This document shows positions 1-5,183 of a DNA stretch of 5,183 nucleotides, piece after piece; position 1 is the first letter of the stretch; each line of letters begins with the position of its first letter. The translations under genes and the position numbers were made by a program. The stretch covers positions 1 to 5,183 of the forward strand of contig CAJOQS010000230.1 of the NCBI GenBank assembly GCA_905236925.1, written 5' to 3'. Origin of the DNA: an uncultured Lachnospiraceae bacterium. GTDB taxonomy: Bacteria > Bacillota > Clostridia > Lachnospirales > Lachnospiraceae. The notes under the pieces were generated by a model. That model saw nothing but the letters and a program-made list of their open reading frames with translations. It had not been told where the DNA came from and ran no database searches.

Positions 1-218
1 CGCTTCTCCTCGGACTCAAGCTTATGACAGAAAAGCGACATCTTAATAAGGACTGTCTGAACATAGAGATCAAGGAACGCGTAGATCGACTGCTTAAGGA
101 CTGCCCTGACGCCGTCCCAGTAGCCCTCGCGCTCCAGTATCTGGCAATACGATCTCAGAACCTCGTAGTTATCATGTGCTATATTGTCCAGCTGTTTGTT
201 TGTGTATGACTGAAACAT
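1..218 (-). CDS. Unidentified protein, N-terminal 72 residues (runs off left edge)
   Basis: An open frame starts with ATG at 218-216 and continues without a stop to base 1, so only the N-terminus is visible. The protein begins MFQSYTNKQL. It looks soluble and mostly helical, with an amphipathic stretch at about residues 46-63 (AFLDLYVQTVLIKMSLFC) followed by a charged segment (HKLESEEK). A GGAGG ribosome binding site lies 7 nt upstream, which supports both the start and the reality of the gene. It overlaps the 3' end of recG by 40 nt in another frame, so it is probably co-transcribed and translationally linked with recG. I do not recognise the family. The helical pattern ending in an acidic ESEEK segment faintly recalls TerB-like domains, but that is a guess. 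There is no signal peptide at the N-terminus, so a cytoplasmic location is likely. Confidence 0.75.
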   Translation of the reverse strand, partial: MFQSYTNKQLDNIAHDNYEVLRSYCQILEREGYWDGVRAVLKQSIYAFLDLYVQTVLIKMSLFCHKLESEEK

Positions 219-2188
219 AGCAAATCCTCCGAAGACAGGCTTCCGACATAATCTGATGCTGCTTTTAGCATATCTGCATCTCCGTATATGTCTGCTGTCT
301 TAAACTCCATTTCACCGCTCTGCCGCGTACCGAAGAAATCACCGGGTCCGCGGAGTCGAAGGTCATTTTCGGCGACCTTCATACCATCGTTATATTTGAC
401 CAGTATGCCCAGTCTTTCGTCAATTTCCTCGGATTGGGCACCCTTCATGAAAATACAGTAGGATTGGGCATTGCCCCTGCCTACACGCCCCCTGAGCTGA
501 TGAAGCTGCGCCAGACCGAAGCGTTCGGCATTCTCGACCATCATGACGGTCGCGTTCGGAACGTTGACACCGACCTCTATGACTGTGGTGGATACGAGAA
601 TATCTATACTTCCCCCGACAAAGGACTCCATTACCGCATTCTTGATGTCGGGCTTCATCTTGCCGTGAAGTATTTCTATCCTGATCCCTTCGTCCGGGAT
701 TGCGCTTCTAAGCATATCGGCGTAGTCAGTAACGTTCTCGGCCTCGGTAAGCTCACTATCCTCCACCATCGGGCAGACGATATAGGCCTGATGTCCTTCC
801 CTGACCTGATCGGATATGAACTTGTAAGCCGTTGGCCGGTATTCGGTCCCGACAACGCAGTTCTTTATCGGAAGCCTGTTTTTGGGCATCTCGTCGATTA
901 TGGAGAAATCGAGATCCCCGAACAGGATTATCGCAAGTGAACGTGGAATCGGAGTAGCGCTCATAGCCAGAATATGTGGCTTCTCTCCTTTTGCAAAGAT
1001 AGCCTCGCGCTGGTTCACTCCGAAACGGTGCTGTTCATCTATCACGGCCAGCCCAAGACGGTCATAGATGACCTTATCCTGTATAAGCGCGTGCGTGCCG
1101 ACTACAACATCACATTCATGATCACTTATCTGCGCATAGGCCTTCTTCCTTGCCGCAGCAGTCATCTGACCGTTCAAAAGGACCACCTTGATCCCGAATG
1201 GCTCAAGAAGCCTTGTAAAATCCTCATAATGCTGGCGCGCAAGAACATCGGTCGGTGCCATGACCGCAGCCTGATAGCCGCTTGCCGCACAGGCTGCAAC
1301 AGCCAGTATTGCTATTATTGTCTTTCCTGAGCCGACATCTCCCTGTATCATGCGGGACATGACGAATTCAGAAGAAAGATCCTTCCTGATCTCTTCGAAG
1401 ACACGAAGCTGCGCATCGGTAAGCGAATAAGAAAGAGAGGCGATCACCCTGTCACAGACATCGAACGAGTCGATCCTGAAGGAACTCTTTAATGCGATGC
1501 GTTTCTCCTTCATCCGGCGAACCAGAGCCATGAAAGCCGCAAATTCGTCAAAAGCCAGACGCTTATGAGCCTCAAGGCAGTCATCCCTTGTTATGGGGAA
1601 ATGAATATGCCTCAATGCATCGTTTCTTTTCATCAGACCAAGCTCTGACCTGACAGAAGCCGGAAGATAATCCTTTTCTTCCGTAAGAGCCAGTGCTTCT
1701 TTCATGATCTTGAGAAGAAAGTTGTTGGTGACTCCTTTGGTAAGCCGGTATACAGGCTGAAGCTCGGACAGTTTTCTTCTGTATTGGTCATGTGAATAAA
1801 TTACGGGCTGAGCTATAACAAGGCGTCCGCGTTTCCGTATGACCCTCCCTCGGAAGATATACCTGCTTCCGGGAGAAAGCTGTTTTGCAACATAAGGAGT
1901 ATTGAACCATACAAGCCCAACCTGCCCTGTCGGATCACTGACCGATATATCAACAATGGTCTTGGAACCTGCCTTGATGCATTTTGCCCGCGAGGAAACA
2001 AGGCATTCTACTGCTGTAGTGTATCCTTCTTTCAGGCACTTAACCTCTATCGGGAGCTCGAAGACATCATACGCCCTCGGATAATATTCAACAAGCTCAC
2101 GCAGGTTACTTATACCGAGGCTTTTGAGAAGAAGTGCATTCTTCTCCCCTACACCCTTTAATTCCCTGACGCTGGCTTCTGCTGACAT
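179..2188 (-). CDS. recG: ATP-dependent DNA helicase RecG
   Basis: RecG is a superfamily 2 double-stranded DNA translocase. In the cytoplasm it remodels stalled replication forks, Holliday junctions, D-loops and R-loops. The protein has 669 residues, close to the 680-690 usual for the family. Residues 8-40 carry the N-terminal helix-hairpin-like segment (LKGVGEKN...YYPRAYD). Residues 55-130 form the OB-fold wedge that splits the junction arms (DPTGQVGLVWFN at 85-96). The helicase core shows Walker A GDVGSGKT (283-290), the DEQH box (384-387), SATP (410-413) and motif VI QLRGRVGRG (564-572). The RecG-specific translocation motif is at 611-625 (RLRGPGDFFGTRQSG). All ATPase residues are present. 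The ATG at 2188 is preceded by GGAG with 8-nt spacing. The C-terminal end beyond the last motif is about seven residues shorter than in E. coli, and its last codons overlap the next gene. It has its own upstream promoter and is probably expressed constitutively. Confidence 0.98.
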   Translation of the reverse strand: MSAEASVRELKGVGEKNALLLKSLGISNLRELVEYYPRAYDVFELPIEVKCLKEGYTTAVECLVSSRAKCIKAGSKTIVDISVSDPTGQVGLVWFNTPYVAKQLSPGSRYIFRGRVIRKRGRLVIAQPVIYSHDQYRRKLSELQPVYRLTKGVTNNFLLKIMKEALALTEEKDYLPASVRSELGLMKRNDALRHIHFPITRDDCLEAHKRLAFDEFAAFMALVRRMKEKRIALKSSFRIDSFDVCDRVIASLSYSLTDAQLRVFEEIRKDLSSEFVMSRMIQGDVGSGKTIIAILAVAACAASGYQAAVMAPTDVLARQHYEDFTRLLEPFGIKVVLLNGQMTAAARKKAYAQISDHECDVVVGTHALIQDKVIYDRLGLAVIDEQHRFGVNQREAIFAKGEKPHILAMSATPIPRSLAIILFGDLDFSIIDEMPKNRLPIKNCVVGTEYRPTAYKFISDQVREGHQAYIVCPMVEDSELTEAENVTDYADMLRSAIPDEGIRIEILHGKMKPDIKNAVMESFVGGSIDILVSTTVIEVGVNVPNATVMMVENAERFGLAQLHQLRGRVGRGNAQSYCIFMKGAQSEEIDERLGILVKYNDGMKVAENDLRLRGPGDFFGTRQSGEMEFKTADIYGDADMLKAASDYVGSLSSEDLLCFSHTQTNSWTI
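226..230 (-). promoter_or_regulatory. Ribosome binding site inside recG for the downstream gene
   Basis: GGAGG on the minus strand lies 7 nt before the ATG at 218-216. It sits within the last codons of recG (the Ser-Glu-Asp of SSEDLL). It fixes the start of the overlapping downstream gene and suggests that gene is initiated independently although its start is buried in recG. Confidence 0.7.
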
Positions 2189-2196
2189 TTCTCCGA

Positions 2197-2200
2197 CTCC
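2197..2200 (-). promoter_or_regulatory. Ribosome binding site of recG
   Basis: GGAG on the minus strand lies 8 nt before the recG ATG at 2188-2186. A second GGAG at 2191-2194 is too close to the ATG to work well. The position supports the chosen start, which also matches where RecG homologues begin. Confidence 0.55.
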
Positions 2201-2234
2201 CGTTTACTGCGCTAATTCAATACAGTCTCACGCT

Positions 2235-2263
2235 ATTGTACAACAAAAGCATCAAAAACTCAA
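2235..2263 (-). promoter_or_regulatory. Sigma-A-type promoter for recG
   Basis: On the minus strand, TTGAGT (2258-2263; 4 of 6 match to TTGACA) is followed after exactly 17 bp by TACAAT (2235-2240; 5 of 6 match to TATAAT). The pair sits in the 79-bp gap between the kinase-DegV gene and recG. Transcription would start near 2228, giving a leader of about 40 nt with the recG ribosome binding site near its end. The -10 element overlaps an 8-bp palindrome, TTGTACAA. No operator or SOS box could be recognised. This is a prediction from sequence match and spacing. Confidence 0.6.
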
Positions 2264-2267
2264 ATCC

Positions 2268-5009
2268 CTATGCGGTCCTGTTGTTAAAGGTCCTGAAAAG
2301 AAGGCCGAAAGTACCAGGTCCGCAGTTGATAGTAATTGCGGGAGATGCTTTCTGGAAAATGATCTCGTCAAAGCTTATCTTCTTACGTATTTCTTCCTCG
2401 ATCCAGCGCAGCTCAGGTCCTGTTATTCCGGCATATGTAACGAACAGGCGCCGTGTATCGATCGTATCGAGTGTGATAAGAGACTTCTTGATATACTGCT
2501 TCCAGAAATGCTCTCTTGTTCCAAGATAAATGCTACCGAGCTTTATGTGTCCGTTCTTGAGTGTGATGACAGGATGCATCATAAACGCGGATGCTATCCT
2601 GTTAAGCCATGAGCTGATACGTCCCGAACGTGAAAGGAAATCCATATTCTCAACAACAAAGCTCGTATGGATGTGATTCTTTATATCGTCAAGGCTGGTA
2701 AGTATCTCTTCGTAAGACAACCCTTTCTTCAGCAGCTGGTCGGCTGCAAGAACAAGGAGGCCTGTACCGCTCGAAAGATGTCCGCTGTCGACAACGGTAA
2801 CATTGTCGAACGATCTCGCGGCCTCGGAAGCATAGGTATAGCCGTTGCTTGTGCTTTCAGCAAGCGAAATATGGATAATATGATTGGCTCTGCTGAGGAG
2901 CTTTGCAAAATAATGCTCGTATTCCTTAACGGAGGGCGCATCCGAGTCAACATTCACACCGCGCATCATGTACGAAAGGATTCCGTCAGAGTTGGATTCA
3001 AGTCCGTCCCTGAATACACCCGAAGGAGTCATTATATAGTACGGGATAACGCTTATGCCATGAGCATCGGTAAGCCTTCTCGGAAGGTCGCTGACCGAAT
3101 CCGTGCTGATGATAACAGGCAGCTTCTCGATAAGCCTTCTTCCGGAAAGTGAGATTTTCTTCTCGTCACCGTCCTCCTTGAGATAGTGGACAAGCTTCTT
3201 GGGAAGGAGCTTTGCGACCTCGGCCTCGAGTACATCTCCCTCGATGGGCTTAAGAAGGTACGCGTCAAAGCCCTCACGCTCGTACAGACTATAGTTCTCG
3301 CTTCCCGCGTTTGCGGTAAGGGCAACAAACTTGGCATCCTTGGACATTCCGCCGGTCTGCTCCTTGATCTTATGCATGCACTCGATGCCGTCCATTTCGG
3401 GCATCATGTGATCCATAAGGATAACATCATATTTGGTATTGAGCGAAAGATTGAGGGCCTGTATGCCGCTCAGAGCAGTATCCAGCTTGATCTTGGTATC
3501 TCTTAAAAGCTTGCCGGCAACAAGAAGGTTCGCTTCGTTGTCGTCAACAACGAGGATCCGTGCATCGGGTGCCTCGAAGCGCTGCTTATATCTTGCGCGG
3601 TTCTTAGCCATGTGATGAACTTCGAAGTTGATCTCGCGGATAACATCCGAACCCTCGGGCCGCTGGGGGATCTCGATGATAAAGGTCGAGCCCTGACCGT
3701 AAACACTGTTGACCGTGATATGTCCGCCCATAAGATCGACGTATTTCTTAACTATGGAAAGACCCAGGCCGGTTCCCTCGATATAGCGGTTGCGTTCCTC
3801 GTCCACACGCTTGAAGGCAGTGAACAGATGAGGGATGCTCTCCTTCTTGATTCCTATTCCCGTATCGGTCACGGTATAGATAACAGAAGGCATTTCATCG
3901 CCGTTTTCCTTATAGTCGATCTCGAGTGAAACATAGCCTTCCTGGGTATATTTGATAGCGTTCGTAAGAACATTGATCATGATCTGCCTGATCTTGTTCT
4001 CATCACCGATCAGCTGCGCGGGAAGCTCCGGAGATACATCGATCCTGAAATCAAGCTTCTTCTCCTTTGCTCTTACCCAAAGAAGGTTAACGACCTCGGA
4101 AAGCATTCTTCCGGTATCGTATGGAGCCCTGATCGCCTGCATCTCGCCGGATTCAAGCTTGGACATATCAAGAACCTCATTGATCAGTTCAAGAAGAAGG
4201 TTGCTCGCGGACCTGATATTTATAGCGTCCTCCGCCACCTCGTCGGAGATATCCTCACGAAGGATCATCTCGTTCAGTCCGATGATCGTATTGATGGGCG
4301 TTCTGATCTCGTGGCTCATGTTGGAGAAGAACCTGCTCTGTGATTTGATCAGTTCTTCATTCTCTTTGCGCTGGGCTTCGCTAAGGTTTATCCTCTCCTG
4401 AAGCATGTATCTGGTATAGAGGAACGAAACTCCGACAACAAGCTGAATGATTGCAAATACAAGATAGTTCATGAAGCTTGCGACAGCGGTAAACTCATTC
4501 GCGCCCTCGGCGTGCTGTATGATAACCAGCATTACGACATTCGCTACAACATCGATGATAGTAAAGACTATAGGCTCGAAATACAGGCACAGCGGAACAC
4601 ACAGCACTATTGTCATGAACAGAGTCGCGTCAACGACCTTGCCCCTGAGCATGTCGATGTAGGTTATCCCGAGCGCCCATGCAAAAAGAAAACATGAACT
4701 CGCAGGATTGAACCAGCGGAGTATGTGATATCTGTGATCAAAATTCCGCCTGATAAAGATCATCAGGAAAAGGCCGATCATAAGCACGCACAGAAGTCCG
4801 ATGTACAGCGATCTGTAATGCCACAGATACTGCCTGTATGACTCGGGCTTAATAAATGTTCTGATAAGGAACAGGATCTCCATGATCGACATGAAATAGA
4901 TAACGACCATGGTCGTATTCATGGAAGAATGATAAAGAGCCTTACGCATCTTGATGTTGTTCTCGCTTCTCGAAAAAAGCTTCTTTATCATGCCAAGAAT
5001 ATTCATCAT
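2268..5009 (-). CDS. Membrane hybrid histidine kinase with receiver and C-terminal DegV (fatty-acid-binding) domain
   Basis: A 913-residue single-frame fusion. After a basic cytoplasmic start (1-31) come about six membrane segments, roughly at 32-52, 67-87, 104-120, 128-147, 148-165 and 177-198. A coiled-coil-like linker follows (201-226). HisKA has the phospho-acceptor His233 in SNMSHEIRTP. HATPase_c has the N box (Asn346/Asn350), G1 DTGIGI (382-387) and G2 GTGLGLSIV (412-420). The receiver (about 484-604) has Asp489/Asp490, phospho-acceptor Asp533, Thr565 and Lys587, so kinase and receiver both look active. Residues 630-913 are a complete DegV domain of normal length: STDSVSDLP (635-643), VVDSGHLSSG (739-748), SGRIS (795-799), GPGTFGLLF (897-905). 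Stand-alone DegV/FakB proteins bind fatty acids and present them to the kinase FakA. There is no DNA-binding domain and no HPt domain. The ATG at 5009 has AGGAGG 9 nt upstream and overlaps the preceding stop (ATGA), implying translational coupling. The stimulus, the ligand and the role of DegV as sensor or output are inferred, not shown. Confidence 0.93.
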   Translation of the reverse strand: MMNILGMIKKLFSRSENNIKMRKALYHSSMNTTMVVIYFMSIMEILFLIRTFIKPESYRQYLWHYRSLYIGLLCVLMIGLFLMIFIRRNFDHRYHILRWFNPASSCFLFAWALGITYIDMLRGKVVDATLFMTIVLCVPLCLYFEPIVFTIIDVVANVVMLVIIQHAEGANEFTAVASFMNYLVFAIIQLVVGVSFLYTRYMLQERINLSEAQRKENEELIKSQSRFFSNMSHEIRTPINTIIGLNEMILREDISDEVAEDAINIRSASNLLLELINEVLDMSKLESGEMQAIRAPYDTGRMLSEVVNLLWVRAKEKKLDFRIDVSPELPAQLIGDENKIRQIMINVLTNAIKYTQEGYVSLEIDYKENGDEMPSVIYTVTDTGIGIKKESIPHLFTAFKRVDEERNRYIEGTGLGLSIVKKYVDLMGGHITVNSVYGQGSTFIIEIPQRPEGSDVIREINFEVHHMAKNRARYKQRFEAPDARILVVDDNEANLLVAGKLLRDTKIKLDTALSGIQALNLSLNTKYDVILMDHMMPEMDGIECMHKIKEQTGGMSKDAKFVALTANAGSENYSLYEREGFDAYLLKPIEGDVLEAEVAKLLPKKLVHYLKEDGDEKKISLSGRRLIEKLPVIISTDSVSDLPRRLTDAHGISVIPYYIMTPSGVFRDGLESNSDGILSYMMRGVNVDSDAPSVKEYEHYFAKLLSRANHIIHISLAESTSNGYTYASEAARSFDNVTVVDSGHLSSGTGLLVLAADQLLKKGLSYEEILTSLDDIKNHIHTSFVVENMDFLSRSGRISSWLNRIASAFMMHPVITLKNGHIKLGSIYLGTREHFWKQYIKKSLITLDTIDTRRLFVTYAGITGPELRWIEEEIRKKISFDEIIFQKASPAITINCGPGTFGLLFRTFNNRTA

Positions 5010-5183
5010 GACAGATCCCCTCCTTTCCCGTTATTATCGGCAGTATCCTGTGTTACCGGCTCAAATTCAAGGGGAACCTCTTCAACAGGCATAAACTCTA
5101 TAGGAGCATCCTCTGCGGGAGCAAATTCCATAGGCTCGTCAGCGGCCGGAGCAAACTCAAGGGGCACATCAGCGGAAGCGGCA
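5006..5183 (-). CDS. Unidentified protein, C-terminal 58 residues with acidic proline-rich repeats (runs off right edge)
   Basis: An open frame enters from the right edge and ends at TGA (5008-5006), overlapping the kinase start by 4 nt. The visible 58 residues form a disordered-looking, highly acidic tail: 15 Asp/Glu against one Lys. Residues 5-44 of this fragment are four copies of a decapeptide of the form D-x-P-x-E-F-x-P-x-x, followed by a polar end, TQDTADNNGKGGDLS. No catalytic or membrane motif is visible, so the family cannot be named. The gene is clearly real: the frame is open, the repeat keeps its protein pattern while codons vary, and it is tightly coupled to the kinase gene. The coupling suggests the product works with the kinase, for example as a regulator or phospho-transfer partner. 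That role is inference only. Confidence 0.75.
   Translation of the reverse strand, partial: AASADVPLEFAPAADEPMEFAPAEDAPIEFMPVEEVPLEFEPVTQDTADNNGKGGDLS
5019..5024 (-). promoter_or_regulatory. Ribosome binding site of the kinase-DegV gene
   Basis: AGGAGG on the minus strand lies 9 nt before the ATG at 5009-5007. It falls inside the last codons of the upstream gene (the Lys-Gly-Gly of NNGKGGDLS). Two ATG codons follow in tandem (5009 and 5006). The first is taken because it forms the ATGA overlap and has the better spacing. Confidence 0.75.
5051..5170 (-). repeat. Four tandem 30-bp coding repeats (decapeptide DxPxEFxPxx)
   Basis: Four in-frame 30-nt units encode DVPLEFAPAA, DEPMEFAPAE, DAPIEFMPVE and EVPLEFEPVT. 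Pro-3, Glu-5, Phe-6 and Pro-8 are invariant, while third codon positions differ between units. The repeat is therefore old or under selection at protein level and not a fresh duplication. More units may lie beyond the right edge. Confidence 0.85.

Noticed and set aside
434..940. Plus-strand open frame of 168 codons
   Set aside because: It lies wholly antisense to the recG helicase core, has no recognisable motif and no ribosome binding site, and reads like a shadow of the conserved gene.
2236..2243. 8-bp palindrome TTGTACAA overlapping the recG -10 element, considered as an operator
   Set aside because: It is too short, and most of it is explained by the TACAAT element. It does not match the Firmicutes LexA box or another operator I know.
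2124..2612. Plus-strand open frame of 162 codons crossing the recG-kinase gap
   Set aside because: It covers the start of recG, the recG promoter and the DegV C-terminus in antisense. It has no motif, and the protein evidence for the minus-strand genes is decisive.
2667..3152. Plus-strand open frame of 161 codons
   Set aside because: Antisense to the conserved DegV domain, with no motif or ribosome binding site; treated as a shadow.
3952..4401. Plus-strand open frame of 149 codons rich in Ser, Leu and Ile
   Set aside because: Antisense to the HisKA and HATPase region. The composition follows from the complementary codons and not from a membrane protein.

Overview
The window looks like Gram-positive, Clostridia-type chromosome, most plausibly Lachnospiraceae or a close relative. 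This rests on strong AGGAGG/GGAGG ribosome binding sites, a Firmicutes-style RecG, a DegV-family domain (common in Firmicutes) and moderate GC content. The assignment is inferred from gene content and style, not from a marker gene. Every supportable gene lies on the minus strand, so the genes read from right to left.

In transcription order: (1) At 5006-5183 lies the last 58 residues of an unidentified gene. It encodes an acidic, proline-rich tail built from four 10-residue repeats. (2) Its stop overlaps, by ATGA, the start of a 913-residue membrane protein at 2268-5009. That protein joins about six membrane segments, a HisKA/HATPase histidine kinase, a phospho-receiver domain and a complete C-terminal DegV (fatty-acid-binding, FakB-like) domain. 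(3) A 79-bp gap follows, carrying a good sigma-A-type promoter (TTGAGT-17 bp-TACAAT) but no visible terminator. (4) recG, at 179-2188, is a complete ATP-dependent branched-DNA helicase. (5) A further gene starts inside the 3' end of recG (40-nt overlap, own GGAGG site) and runs off the left edge after 72 codons. I do not recognise it.

There are therefore two transcription units or sub-units. The first is a coupled pair, the repeat-tail gene plus the hybrid kinase-DegV, probably a signalling module. The second is recG plus the overlapping small-start gene. The notable item is the hybrid kinase whose only recognisable domain after the receiver is a lipid-binding-type DegV domain. This suggests a phosphorelay that senses or controls fatty-acid handling rather than directly controlling transcription. 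No RNA genes, mobile elements or CRISPR arrays were seen, and no stretch of more than 79 bp lacks a gene.
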